Positions 43,197 through 52,495 of a stretch of DNA of 64,000 nucleotides are shown in pieces. Every line of letters starts with the position of its first letter. Within the stretch, counting starts at the first letter, position 1. This DNA is from an uncultured Bacteroidia bacterium (GTDB lineage: Bacteria; Bacteroidota; Bacteroidia; Bacteroidales; UBA932): NCBI GenBank assembly GCA_902789395.1, contig CADANY010000004.1:111317-175316 (forward strand), read 5' to 3'. A program made the translations under genes and the position numbers. The notes under the pieces were generated by a model that did not search any database, was not told the DNA's origin, and saw nothing but the letters and a program-made list of their open reading frames with translations.

Positions 43197-43772
43197 TTAA
43201 AATCTGTGCCGGATTCCGAGGTCGACGACTCCTTGCATGCCCGCCCCGATTTCAAGGAATCCCCGTATGGATGGATTTCCGAACTCAAGACATATCGGGG
43301 AGAGCTGGACCCCGGGAAGGAAACTGGTTTCGCCGTTGAAACATGCGCAGAGTCCGACCGCGACCTTGCTGTACATACTGAATCGCGGTTTCCCGAACCA
43401 TCTGGCCCTGACGGCCGGCATGACGGAAAGAAACATCATATCATACCGGCCGTTGATCCGTTCCGGATCATCCGGTTCTTTTGATGTGCTTATCATATTT
43501 CCCCAAATACTTTCCGCGGCAATAATTCCGCCGACGGAGAAAACTTTGCTCAGGCTGTGGTAGTACTCCAGAGAGACGACACCCGTGAACCTGGGATTCT
43601 CCATCGTCACGTGGCCGAGACTGAAAACGCCGGTGAAGACTCCTCCGAGGACATAGACGAACTCTCCGACGGACAATTGTCCGTAAGACAACGCGATCTC
43701 ATTCCTCCAGTCCTGTGACCGGGCGCTCCAAGAAACGGAAATCAGAGCGGCAATGATAAGTATCTTTTTCAT
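43197..43772 (-). CDS. Small outer-membrane beta-barrel-like protein
   Basis: 191 residues with a signal peptide (VSWSARSQ). Alternating hydrophobic strands (FTGVVSLEYYHSLSKVFSVGGIIAAE, FSMYSKVAVGLCACF, GFLEIGAGMQGVVDLGIRHRF) and a terminal Phe point to an eight-strand outer-membrane barrel. No named family recognised. Lies between the phosphohexomutase gene (31 bp) and the AGCS symporter gene (12 bp). Confidence 0.65.
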   Translation of the reverse strand: MKKILIIAALISVSWSARSQDWRNEIALSYGQLSVGEFVYVLGGVFTGVFSLGHVTMENPRFTGVVSLEYYHSLSKVFSVGGIIAAESIWGNMISTSKEPDDPERINGRYDMMFLSVMPAVRARWFGKPRFSMYSKVAVGLCACFNGETSFLPGVQLSPICLEFGNPSIRGFLEIGAGMQGVVDLGIRHRF

Positions 43773-43803
43773 AGGTTTTTATATCCGGATGCAACCGCGA
43801 GGT

Positions 43804-45462
43804 CTATCCTACGAACTGTTTCTTCAGAAGTTCGATCTTTTCGGGAGCATCGGAGCCGTGGGCACCGAAGTAGAACTTGATCTTCGGTTCGGTTCCGGAC
43901 GGGCGGACGGAGACGACGTCGCCGTCTTCGTTGAAGAACTGCAGGACATTGGATTTCGGCAGGCCGGTCTTCTCCGGCTCGAGATAATCGATAACCTTGA
44001 CGACCTTGCGGCCGGCGATTTCGACAGGCGGGGTCGTGCGGTAATCGGTCATGATCTGCGCAATTTCCTCAGCTCCGGTCTTTCCCTTACGGACGATATA
44101 GACCATCTTTTCGAGGTAGAGGCCGTACTCCCTGTAGATCTTTTGCAGAAGCTGGTAAAGGGTCAGCCCCTGTTCCGCAGCCCATGCCGCGCATTCAGCG
44201 ACCATTGCGCAGGAAACCTGGGCGCACTTGTCACGGACGAACTGACCGACATTGAAGCCGTAGCTTTCCTCTCCGCCGCAGATGAACTCCCCGTCCTTCT
44301 CGTGGGACTTGACCACCTCGGCGATGTACTTGAATCCCGTCAGAACATTGTAGCACTTGACTCCGAATGATTCGCAGATCGCAGCGATCAGCTCTGTCGT
44401 GACGATTGTCTTGACGCAGTATTTCGTGCTGTCAAGTTTCCCGAGCTCTTTCCAGCGGGTGAGGATGTAATAGGTCAGCATCGAGGCGGTCTGGTTGCCG
44501 TTCAGCTGGACCATCTTTCCTTCGTCATTCCGGACGGCGATGCCGAGCCGGTCCGCATCCGGGTCCGTCGCCATGACGATATCCGCACCGGTCTCGTCAG
44601 CCTTGTCGAGGGCCATCTTCATCGCGGCGGGTTCCTCCGGATTGGGGGAAACGACCGTCGGGAAATCGCCGTCGCTGATATCCTGATCGGGAACGTGGAT
44701 GACGTTCTTGAACCCAAGCCGGTGAAGGGCTTCGGGGACGAGGCGGACGCCGCAGCCGTGAAGGGGAGTGTAGACGATCTTGATATCCGGATGCTTCGCA
44801 ACGGCCTCCGGCGTGAGCGTCAGGGACAGGATATCCCGCAGGTACATCTCGTCCATCTCCTTGCCCATCAGTTCGATGCCTCCGATTTCATCGCCTTCCT
44901 CGAAACGGACCTCGGACGGATCGGAAATCTTCCCGACTTCCGCGACTATATCCTTGTCGACTGGAGCTGTAATCTGTCCGCCGTCGCTCCAAAATACCTT
45001 GTATCCATTGTATTCTTTCGGATTGTGGCTGGCCGTAATCATGATGCCGGCGGTCGCTCCCTTCGAGCGGATGCTGTAGCTCAATTCCGGCGTAGGCCGG
45101 ATGTTGTCGAACAGATAGACATGGATACCGTTGTTGGAGAGGACCTCAGCGGAAATCTTGGCGAAGAGTTTGCTGTTGTTCCGGCTGTCGTATGAAATAC
45201 AGACGCTTTGGGGTCCATCGACATGGGCCTTGATATAGTTGGCGAGGCCCTGGGTTGCCATTCCGACTGTGTATTTGTTCATCCGGTTTGTCCCGACGCC
45301 CATGATCCCGCGGAGCCCGCCTGTCCCGAATTCGAGATTGCGGTAGAATGCGTCTTCGAATGCGACGGGATCGCTGTTCCTCAGTTCAATGACCTTACAC
45401 TTGGTTTCGGGGTCGAAATTCCCTTCAATCCACCCCTTGGCAACTTCTTGATAATCTTTCAT
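43804..45462 (-). CDS. Phosphoglucomutase/phosphomannomutase (alpha-D-phosphohexomutase)
   Basis: 552 residues. Active-site serine in GIMITASHNPKEYNGYK, metal loop DPDADRLGIAV, sugar-specificity segment GGEESYGFNVGQFVRDKC, and phosphate-binding C-terminus RPSGTEPKIKFYF. It interconverts hexose 1- and 6-phosphates for central sugar metabolism and glycan precursors. The 550-residue form is the PgcA/PGM2-like type, more often a phosphoglucomutase; mannose or glucosamine substrates cannot be excluded. Confidence 0.93.
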   Translation of the reverse strand: MKDYQEVAKGWIEGNFDPETKCKVIELRNSDPVAFEDAFYRNLEFGTGGLRGIMGVGTNRMNKYTVGMATQGLANYIKAHVDGPQSVCISYDSRNNSKLFAKISAEVLSNNGIHVYLFDNIRPTPELSYSIRSKGATAGIMITASHNPKEYNGYKVFWSDGGQITAPVDKDIVAEVGKISDPSEVRFEEGDEIGGIELMGKEMDEMYLRDILSLTLTPEAVAKHPDIKIVYTPLHGCGVRLVPEALHRLGFKNVIHVPDQDISDGDFPTVVSPNPEEPAAMKMALDKADETGADIVMATDPDADRLGIAVRNDEGKMVQLNGNQTASMLTYYILTRWKELGKLDSTKYCVKTIVTTELIAAICESFGVKCYNVLTGFKYIAEVVKSHEKDGEFICGGEESYGFNVGQFVRDKCAQVSCAMVAECAAWAAEQGLTLYQLLQKIYREYGLYLEKMVYIVRKGKTGAEEIAQIMTDYRTTPPVEIAGRKVVKVIDYLEPEKTGLPKSNVLQFFNEDGDVVSVRPSGTEPKIKFYFGAHGSDAPEKIELLKKQFVG

Positions 45463-45562
45463 ATTGGTTGATATATTTTATATAGTCATACGATTCTACG
45501 AAGATACGGAATTCCCGGGAAAAATGAAAATGGACTTCTGCCTCTTCCTCAGGAAAAATGCG

Positions 45563-45570
45563 TATTTTTG
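45563..45570 (+). promoter_or_regulatory. -7 box before the methyltransferase gene
   Basis: TATTTTTG, a match to TAnnTTTG, 4 bp before the GTG I favour as start. No good -33 element seen. It supports a short N-terminus and an almost leaderless transcript. Confidence 0.4.
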
Positions 45571-45574
45571 TGCC

Positions 45575-46933
45575 GTGGGAACATTCGAAGACTTTATTCT
45601 TGCTCATGAGGGAGATGATCCGGTCCGGCTGCTGCTTTCACGCGGACGGTTTCCGGACGTGGATATGGACCTTGCCGTATCGACGATAGAGTCACGGCGG
45701 AAGCTCCGGACCAAGGTTCCGGAGTGGTATGCCGTCCCTTCGCTTATTTATCCCAAGGTTCTTTCTGCTGAGCAGTGTTCCTCCTCTGAGACTGCCCGTT
45801 ACAAGGCCTCTCTAGCCGCCCGGTTGTGGGAGGGTGTTCCCTCCGGAACCCATGGCCACCCTCGGCCGTGTAAGAGGGAGGGACCCTTTGGGAGGGGTCG
45901 CGAAGCGACGGTTCAGGAGGGAACACCCTCCCACGACGAAAGGGAAGGCGCAGGAGGCCTTGGCATCGCGGATCTGACGGGAGGACTCGGGGTCGACAGC
46001 TGGGCGTTTTCGGAGGTCTTCTCCAAGGTACTTTACAACGAGATGGACCCCGCCCTCGCAAAAGCCGCGGAACATAATTTCAAGTCTCTCGGAATCAATA
46101 ATATAGAAGTCCGTAGCTGCTGCCTTTCTCCGTGTGGCGGGGAGGGGCTTCCTGTCGGGAAAATCCTCGGCGGTTTCCGGCCGGATATCCTCTTCCTTGA
46201 TCCGGCAAGGCGCGCTTCTGACGGAAGAAAAGTTTTCCTGATCGAAGACTGCCGGCCCGATGTGTTGCACCTTCTTCCGGACTTGTTTGCGGAATGCCGT
46301 TTCGTCCTCTTGAAACTTTCTCCGATGGCGGATATCTCGATGGTCGCCGAACGTCTCTCGCATGTGCGCGAGGTCCATGTCGTCTCTTCCGGAGGAGAAT
46401 GCAAGGAATTGCTTCTGTTGCTCGACCGGGAATGGGAGGGGGGGTATACGCTCATCGCAGCTGAATCGGGAGCCTCATTACGTTTTTCCCCTTCTGAGGA
46501 GAAGGCGGCATCCCCGCTTTTTCCGGACACTCCTGAATCCCTTTCCGGTTACCGTTTCCTATATGAACCTGGAAAGTCCCTTCTCAAAGCCGGTGCATTC
46601 CGGCTCCTCTCCGGGCGTTTCGGAATGGTCAAGGCGGGGGAGCATACACATCTGTATCTTTGCCAAGAGGTCCCTCCGGAATTGAAATCCCTCGGGAAGA
46701 TCTTCTCAATCCGGGAGGTCCGTCTCTTCGGAAACCGTTCCTTCAAGGAGACCGGCCGGGACTACCCCCGTGCCGAAGTTACGGCCCGGAACGTACCGGT
46801 CACATCGGAAGCGCTTCGGAAAAAACTCGGCTGTTCTTCCGGGGGAGACATCCATATTTTCGGCCTTCACTTTGATTTCCAATCGGCTCCATCTGAGAAC
46901 AAACTCCTGATTTCCAAAGTAATCAGTACTTAG
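45575..46933 (+). CDS. Class I SAM-dependent methyltransferase with THUMP-like domain
   Basis: About 452 residues from GTG 45575; ATG 45524 and 45464 are upstream alternatives in the same frame. The start choice rests on FEDFILAHEGDDPVRLLL being the usual N-terminus and on a TATTTTTG box just upstream. Conserved: FPDVDMDLAVSTIESRRKLRTKVPEWYA, AEQCSSSETARYKA, then DLTGGLGVDSWAFS (SAM site), LFLDPARRASDGRKVF and a C-terminal THUMP-like part. Presumably an RNA methyltransferase. Between RYKASLAARLW and GIADLTGG it carries a 35-codon insertion made by a palindromic repeat. Stop overlaps the convergent MFS gene by 4 bp. Confidence 0.85.
   Translation: MGTFEDFILAHEGDDPVRLLLSRGRFPDVDMDLAVSTIESRRKLRTKVPEWYAVPSLIYPKVLSAEQCSSSETARYKASLAARLWEGVPSGTHGHPRPCKREGPFGRGREATVQEGTPSHDEREGAGGLGIADLTGGLGVDSWAFSEVFSKVLYNEMDPALAKAAEHNFKSLGINNIEVRSCCLSPCGGEGLPVGKILGGFRPDILFLDPARRASDGRKVFLIEDCRPDVLHLLPDLFAECRFVLLKLSPMADISMVAERLSHVREVHVVSSGGECKELLLLLDREWEGGYTLIAAESGASLRFSPSEEKAASPLFPDTPESLSGYRFLYEPGKSLLKAGAFRLLSGRFGMVKAGEHTHLYLCQEVPPELKSLGKIFSIREVRLFGNRSFKETGRDYPRAEVTARNVPVTSEALRKKLGCSSGGDIHIFGLHFDFQSAPSENKLLISKVIST
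45828..45932. repeat. Palindromic interspersed repeat, copy 2 (in frame inside the methyltransferase gene)
   Basis: 105 bp with perfect 17-bp inverted termini (45828-45844 GGGAGGGTGTTCCCTCC and 45916-45932). The inner hairpin GTCGC-GAA-GCGAC is at 45897-45909. Its reverse complement aligns with copy 1 at 4651-4758, with compensating changes in the paired arms. The length is a multiple of three and the host frame stays open. Confidence 0.88.
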
Positions 46934-48108
46934 GCGGACCGGCCTTTCATGCGGGAGAGATAGAAGAAGAGGTAGGCGACTCCGAGCATCATGAGGGTGA
47001 CGGCACCGCCCTGGCCGAAACGGTCGCCGGCGAATCCCATGAGGGTGGGGAAAACCGCGCCTCCGATAAAGGCCATGGCCAGAAGGCTGGAGAAGGCATT
47101 CCTGCGCCGGTCGTCGACGGAAAGGATGGCTTCGGAGAAAATGATCGGATAGACATTGACGCCGCCGAGTCCGACCAATGCAATTCCTGTACAGAGAAGG
47201 ATTCTGTCACCGCCGAAAGCCATCAGAAGCAGGCCTGCCGTCATGAGCCCCAGACAGAATGCGAGACTGGTTTTCCGGCTGAAGCGAGGGAGCAGGAACG
47301 GAGCGCAGAAACTGCTGACCGTTCGCATGGCAAAGTAGAGGCTGCTGGCAAAGGCGGCTTTTTCCAGCGACATGCCGCAACGTTCCACAAGCAGTTTCGG
47401 AGCGGTCAGGTTCATCCCGACATTGACTCCGACGTGGCAGAGAATGCCGATAAAAGTCAGCAGGAGAACGGGATTTTTCAATAGCGAGAGGCTCTCCGAA
47501 AACGAATCGGAAAGGCGCAGACTGCGGTTTTCCGCCAGGGAAGGCTCCTCGACGGTCGTACGTCGGAGAATGAACCAGGCCAAGATCCCGATCAGCATGA
47601 ACACCGGATAAACAACGCGCCAGCCGATGCTGCCGGCCAGGTGGATGGCTCCCCAGGAGACGATGAGCGGACCGGAGAGGGAAGCGATCGCTTTGGTAAA
47701 CTGTCCCAGGCTCATGCCCCCCGTGACGTGGTCCCTGTCGATGAGATTTGTAATCATCGGCTTGAAAGAAACCTGGAGGGCGACATGGCTGATGCCGAGA
47801 AGGGCCATGGACAGCAGGACGACGGGGAAGGAATACCCCAGCAGAGGCAGCAGCAGGGAGAGGAGGCTGATTGCGATGCTGGCAAGGACCATCCTTTTCC
47901 GTCCCGTCCGGTTCGTGACGATCCCGAACGGAATAGACAGCAGCAGGAACCAGATAAACACCATCGAGGGCATCAGGCTGGCCTGCGCGTGACTCTGCCC
48001 GAGGTCTTTCTGGACCATATTGGCCGTAATGCCGACAAGGTCTACGAACCCTTCGGTAAAGTAGCAGAGCATCAGCGTAGCGATAAGGGCGGGGGAGACC
48101 TTTTTCAT
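46930..48108 (-). CDS. Major facilitator superfamily transporter
   Basis: 392 residues, twelve hydrophobic segments. Typical loop between helices 2 and 3: GIVTNRTGRKRMVLAS. Other features: LGQFTKAIASLSGPLIVSWG and GLGGVNVYPIIFSEAIL. It resembles sugar-type MFS permeases (FHS group), but substrate is not predictable. The start ATG overlaps the nth stop by 4 bp, so it is translated with nth and the FtsE-like gene. Confidence 0.85.
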   Translation of the reverse strand: MKKVSPALIATLMLCYFTEGFVDLVGITANMVQKDLGQSHAQASLMPSMVFIWFLLLSIPFGIVTNRTGRKRMVLASIAISLLSLLLPLLGYSFPVVLLSMALLGISHVALQVSFKPMITNLIDRDHVTGGMSLGQFTKAIASLSGPLIVSWGAIHLAGSIGWRVVYPVFMLIGILAWFILRRTTVEEPSLAENRSLRLSDSFSESLSLLKNPVLLLTFIGILCHVGVNVGMNLTAPKLLVERCGMSLEKAAFASSLYFAMRTVSSFCAPFLLPRFSRKTSLAFCLGLMTAGLLLMAFGGDRILLCTGIALVGLGGVNVYPIIFSEAILSVDDRRRNAFSSLLAMAFIGGAVFPTLMGFAGDRFGQGGAVTLMMLGVAYLFFYLSRMKGRSA

Positions 48109-48746
48109 GGCTGTTGCTTATGGGCGAATTCCCGGCACCAGGGAGTCAGGGGGCATTCGGAGCACTTGGGATTGCGGGCCGTACAGATATAGCGTCCATG
48201 GAGGATCAGCCAGTGGTGGGATACAGCTCTTTTATCGACGGGAATATATCTTTCCAGGTCTTTCTCAACGGCTTCGGGCGTTTTCCCGTCAGAGAGGCCG
48301 AGCCGGTGGGATACCCTGAAAACATGGGTGTCGACAGCGATGACGGGCTGGTCGTAGACGACGGAGGCGATGACGTTAGCCGTCTTTCTTCCGACGCCGG
48401 GAAGGCTCATCAGCGCGTCGATGTCGGAAGGAACCTTTCCGCCGAAATCCGACAGGAGTTTCCGGGCCATGGAGACCAGATGGGCCGCCTTACTGTTCGG
48501 ATAGGATACGCTCTTGACATAAGGAAGAACCTCATCCTGCGTCGCGGTTGCGAGAGAGGCGGCATCCGGGAACCGTTCGAAAAGGGCGGGCGTAACCAGA
48601 TTGACCCGCTTGTCCGTGCACTGGGCGGAGAGGATGACGGCGACAAGGAGCTGGAATACATCCTGATAGTGGAGCTCCGTCTCCGCAACGGGCCGGTTTT
48701 CGGCGAACCAGCCGACAATCCCTTCAAAGCGTTGTTTCCGGTTCAT
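48105..48746 (-). CDS. nth: Endonuclease III
   Basis: 213 residues from ATG 48746, one base shared with the stop of the upstream gene (TGATG); an upstream in-frame extension is rejected. Helix-hairpin-helix LPGVGRKTANVIASVVYD with the catalytic Lys, Asp in VDTHVFRVSHRLGL, and the C-terminal 4Fe-4S cluster C-x6-C-x2-C-x5-C (CTARNPKCSECPLTPWC). It removes oxidised pyrimidines and nicks the abasic site in base excision repair. Complete and probably active. Confidence 0.95.
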   Translation of the reverse strand: MNRKQRFEGIVGWFAENRPVAETELHYQDVFQLLVAVILSAQCTDKRVNLVTPALFERFPDAASLATATQDEVLPYVKSVSYPNSKAAHLVSMARKLLSDFGGKVPSDIDALMSLPGVGRKTANVIASVVYDQPVIAVDTHVFRVSHRLGLSDGKTPEAVEKDLERYIPVDKRAVSHHWLILHGRYICTARNPKCSECPLTPWCREFAHKQQP

Positions 48747-49459
48747 CAGATCGTAATGTCGAAGTCCACCACTTCCGTATTCGGCAGTTCCTCGCATTTC
48801 TCGTCGGTGCAGGAAAAGACCCGTCCCGGGTAATTCTCGAAAATCGTCCGGTTATGGGTGACCATGACGACGGCGGTCCCTTCTTCGTTGAGTTTCCGCA
48901 GGAGCCGGAGGATGCTGTCGGCCGTCTCGGCGTCAAGGTTTCCGGTCGGCTCGTCGGCCAGGATGACCTCCGGAGCGTTGAGCAGGGCGCGCGCGATGGC
49001 GATCCGCTGCTGCTCGCCGCCGGATAGCTGGTGGGGCATCTTGTGCGCCTTGGTTTCCATTCCCACGTCCGCGAGAACCCGGTTGATGCGTTCATCGATC
49101 TTTTCCTTGTCCTTCCATCCGGTCGAGCGGAGCACGAATTCGAGGTTCCGGTCGACGGTCCTGTCCATCAGCAGCTGGAAGTCCTGGAAGACGACGCCGA
49201 GACGTCGGCGAAGGAATGGTATGTCTTTTGAACGTATTTTGCGCAGGTCATAACCGCAGACGGTTCCCTCGCCCTTGTGCAGGGGATTCTCTGCCGTGAC
49301 GGTCCGGATGATCGAGGTTTTGCCGGTGCCGACCTTGCCGACGATATAGGCGAAGTCGCCCGGGTAGATATCCATGTCGAGTCCGTAGATGACGGTCGAC
49401 TCGCCGTTGAGGATGTCCGCCTTCCGGAAGGAAATGATCGGTTTCGCTTTGTCCATCAT
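48746..49459 (-). CDS. ftsE: FtsE-like ABC transporter ATP-binding protein
   Basis: 237 residues from ATG 49459 (or 49456). Walker A GKVGTGKTS, Q-loop VVFQDFQLL, signature LSGGEQQRIAIARAL, Walker B VILADEPTGNLD and H-loop MVTHNRTIF. The closest family is FtsE, which with FtsX controls peptidoglycan hydrolases during division. No ftsX is adjacent, so the name rests on sequence only; LolD-like ATPases are an alternative. First gene of ftsE-nth-MFS. Confidence 0.8.
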   Translation of the reverse strand: MMDKAKPIISFRKADILNGESTVIYGLDMDIYPGDFAYIVGKVGTGKTSIIRTVTAENPLHKGEGTVCGYDLRKIRSKDIPFLRRRLGVVFQDFQLLMDRTVDRNLEFVLRSTGWKDKEKIDERINRVLADVGMETKAHKMPHQLSGGEQQRIAIARALLNAPEVILADEPTGNLDAETADSILRLLRKLNEEGTAVVMVTHNRTIFENYPGRVFSCTDEKCEELPNTEVVDFDITI

Positions 49460-49477
49460 TAAGTTGGGTTGTTTATA

Positions 49478-49485
49478 CAAAGATA
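49478..49485 (-). promoter_or_regulatory. -7 box of ftsE-nth promoter
   Basis: Minus strand TATCTTTG, 18 bp upstream of ATG 49459; perfect TAnnTTTG match, divergent from the TPR gene promoter. Confidence 0.6.
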
Positions 49486-49498
49486 CCGAAAAAATTGT

Positions 49499-49506
49499 TA
49501 TTTTTG
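49499..49506 (+). promoter_or_regulatory. -7 box of TPR gene promoter
   Basis: TATTTTTG, 19 bp before ATG 49526. The two divergent boxes are only 13 bp apart, so polymerases likely compete. Confidence 0.6.
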
Positions 49507-49525
49507 TAAAATTAAACGAATAAAC

Positions 49526-52495
49526 ATGAAAATGAGATATTTCGTCGCGGCCTGTGCCGCCCTGCTCCTGTCCGCGGGTTTTTCCGCGAAGGCCCAGGAG
49601 ACTCCGTCGGCCCCGTTCCGGGAGGCGCTTCAACTCTATCAGAAAGGTTCCTTCGACCGCGCCGCTGAACTGTTCGGCAAGTTGGATGACGACCTTTCCC
49701 GCGGTTATGCCGCCCTGTGTGCCGTCAAGGCAGGGGCGAAAGGCTTTGAGAAGCAGGCCCAGGCCTATCTGGACGCCAGCCCGGAATCAGTTCTTTGTCC
49801 CCAGATCAACTGGGCATGGGGGAAGCGTCTCTTCGACGAGGGCGATTATGAAAATGCCTCCTTCCGTTTCGGCCGGATCCTCTCCGATGAGATGCAGCGT
49901 GATGAACTGACGGAATATGTCTACAAGCGTGCTTATTGCGACTTTGTACTCGGTCGGTATGAGACGGCGGAACCGTCATTCCGCTATGTTGAATCTGCGG
50001 CCTTGAGCGATTATACCGCTCCTTCCCGATACAGCATTGCCTATATCCGGTATTCCGCAAAAGATTTTGCCCAAGCGTATGACTGGTTCTCGGAAGCGGC
50101 CAAGGATCCCCGGTTCGCGGATATCTCTCATTATTATATGATCGAGTGCCGGTTCATGCAGAAGGACTATGATTACGTCATCAGCAAAGGAACGGACTTC
50201 TTTTCCTCCGTCCCGGAGGACCGTCAGCCCCGCCTGGCCCGTATGATTTCGGAGGCCTATCTCGTCAAAGGCGATGTTGCCAAGGCGAAAGAATATTATG
50301 AGAAGAATCTCCTGAACAAAGCGGTTAAGAACCGTTCCGATTATTTCTATGCCGGTTCCGTCCTCTATGCCGTTGAGGACTGGCAGGGAGCGATCGACAA
50401 TTATTCCATGATGCCCGACCGGACCGATTCTCTCGGACAGGTCGCCAATTACCAGATGGCCTACAGCCTGATCGAGACCCGTGACAAAGTTTCCGCCCTC
50501 GGTGCATTCGCCGATGCCGCGAAGGTCGCTTTCGATCCGGCGATCCAGGAGGATGCCTATTTCAACTACGCGAAACTGGCTTTCGACCTGAACAACGATA
50601 CCTCCGTCTTCGAAGAATATTTGAAAAAGTACGGTACCCGGAGCAAGGGTGACAAGATCTACAGTTACATGGCGATGGCCGCTCTCCACAATCATGATTA
50701 TGAAGGTGCCGTCGCTGCGTATGACAACATCGACGAACTGGACGAAGGGATGAAAGGCAATTATATGAAGGCCTATTTCCTCCGCGGAGCCCAGTTGATC
50801 GGAAACGGTGCATGGCGGGATGCCGTTCCGTGCCTGAAAGCCGCTGCTTATTACGTCCCGCGGCAGGATCGCTTCAATCAGCTTTCCCGATACTGGCTCG
50901 CCGAATCCTACTTCCGCAACGGGGACAACAAATCCGCCCGGGATATCTATCTGGATCTGTACAATCTTTCCGCTCTGGACGGAAAGCCTGAGGGAGATCT
51001 GATCTCCTACAATATAGCGTATACCTATTTCGAGGAAGAAGATTTCGACTCTGCCCAGAAGTGGTTCCGGAACTACCTGGACGGCCGTCACGACCAGTTC
51101 GGGGCGGATGCGGAGACCCGGATCGGTGACTGCTATTTCTTCAGTAAGGACTACGCGAAGGCAGTGACTGCTTTTGAGAAAAAGATGGCGGACTATCCCG
51201 ATGCGGACGATATCTATCCGTATTTCAGGGCCGGGGTCGCTGCCGGGCTGATCGGCAGTAAGGACCGGAAGGTTGCCCTGCTCGAGAATGTGAAGAATGC
51301 TTCTCCGAACGCTCCTTATTATAGCGAAGCCCTGTATGAACTCGGTCGCGCCTATGTCGCCGTCGGAAATGATGATGATGCTTCGCGGGCTTTCAAAACG
51401 TTGAAGGCCAATACGTCGGATAATAATTACGCAGCCCGCTCCCTGATCGAACTGGGTATGATTGCGAGGAATCAGGGACAGTACGACCGCTCGCTGGACT
51501 ACTATAAGCAGGTCGTCGAGACGATGGCCGGTTCCGATTATGCAGAGGATGCCCTTGTCGCGATCGAGTCTCTTTACCAGATCCGCCAGGAACCCGATGC
51601 CTATCTGGCTTACGTCGAAAGCCTCGGAGACAAAGCCAGCCGCGACGAGGGGCAGAAGGATAATATGTACTACAATACGGCCGAACAGATTTTCCTTTCC
51701 GGCAATTATTCCAAGGCGCTGACGACTTTCGAAAATTATTTGGCTAAATATCCCTCCGGGACGCATCTCGCCCAGGCTGAGTACTATATCGGCGAATGCT
51801 GCCGGAACCTCGGGCAGAAGGAAAAGGCGGTGGACTTCTACAACAAGGCCGTCGAAGACGGCGCCGAGGGCTCTTTCAAAGAGCTTTCCATGCTGAATTT
51901 CTCATCCCTGTCCTATTCCCTCGGCCGGTATCATGATGCCTATGGCGGCTATTCCGCCCTTTTGGACAATGCCGGCTTCGAAGAGAACCGTTCGGCAGCG
52001 AAGGCCGGTATGATGCGTTCCGCTTACAAGGCCCATGAGTATGCGAAGGCGATCGACGCGGCTGAGGCGGTCGCCAAGGATTCCCGCTCCGGGAAGGATC
52101 TTGTCCGCGAGGCGGATTATATCAAGGCCAAATCCTGCCTCGCATCAAGCCGCAGAAACGAGGCCCTCACCATTCTTGAGAAACTGAAAGCCTATCCGTC
52201 CACGCCGGAAGGCGCCGAGGCGACGGCTCTTCTTATCCAGGACCGTTTCGACCGCGGACGCTTTGATGAAATCGAAAAGATGGTCTATGACTTCTCTGCC
52301 AAAGCCGGCGGTCAGAATTACTGGCTGGCAAAGGCCTTTATCATTCTGGGTGACGCCTTTATGGAAAAGGGCAATGCCGCCCAGGCCCAGGCAACCTACG
52401 AAAGCGTCCGCAGCGGCTATACGGCTTCGGATCCTTCAGACGATGTCCTGGACCAGGTCCAGGTCAGACTTGATAAACTTGCAAAGAGCAAATGA
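49526..52495 (+). CDS. Large periplasmic tetratricopeptide-repeat protein
   Basis: 989 residues from ATG 49526 (ATG 49532 also possible); 19 further codons upstream cover the promoter. Signal peptide to SAKAQE. Nearly the whole protein consists of TPR-like helical pairs such as ALQLYQKGSFDRAAELFGKL, YFEEEDFDSAQKWFRNYLDG, ALTTFENYLAKYPSGTHLAQAEYYIGECCRNLGQKEKAVDFYNKAV and AKAFIILGDAFMEKGNAAQAQATYESV. It is probably a scaffold for an envelope complex. The following outer-membrane barrel gene overlaps by 4 bp, implying a working pair. Confidence 0.88.
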   Translation: MKMRYFVAACAALLLSAGFSAKAQETPSAPFREALQLYQKGSFDRAAELFGKLDDDLSRGYAALCAVKAGAKGFEKQAQAYLDASPESVLCPQINWAWGKRLFDEGDYENASFRFGRILSDEMQRDELTEYVYKRAYCDFVLGRYETAEPSFRYVESAALSDYTAPSRYSIAYIRYSAKDFAQAYDWFSEAAKDPRFADISHYYMIECRFMQKDYDYVISKGTDFFSSVPEDRQPRLARMISEAYLVKGDVAKAKEYYEKNLLNKAVKNRSDYFYAGSVLYAVEDWQGAIDNYSMMPDRTDSLGQVANYQMAYSLIETRDKVSALGAFADAAKVAFDPAIQEDAYFNYAKLAFDLNNDTSVFEEYLKKYGTRSKGDKIYSYMAMAALHNHDYEGAVAAYDNIDELDEGMKGNYMKAYFLRGAQLIGNGAWRDAVPCLKAAAYYVPRQDRFNQLSRYWLAESYFRNGDNKSARDIYLDLYNLSALDGKPEGDLISYNIAYTYFEEEDFDSAQKWFRNYLDGRHDQFGADAETRIGDCYFFSKDYAKAVTAFEKKMADYPDADDIYPYFRAGVAAGLIGSKDRKVALLENVKNASPNAPYYSEALYELGRAYVAVGNDDDASRAFKTLKANTSDNNYAARSLIELGMIARNQGQYDRSLDYYKQVVETMAGSDYAEDALVAIESLYQIRQEPDAYLAYVESLGDKASRDEGQKDNMYYNTAEQIFLSGNYSKALTTFENYLAKYPSGTHLAQAEYYIGECCRNLGQKEKAVDFYNKAVEDGAEGSFKELSMLNFSSLSYSLGRYHDAYGGYSALLDNAGFEENRSAAKAGMMRSAYKAHEYAKAIDAAEAVAKDSRSGKDLVREADYIKAKSCLASSRRNEALTILEKLKAYPSTPEGAEATALLIQDRFDRGRFDEIEKMVYDFSAKAGGQNYWLAKAFIILGDAFMEKGNAAQAQATYESVRSGYTASDPSDDVLDQVQVRLDKLAKSK

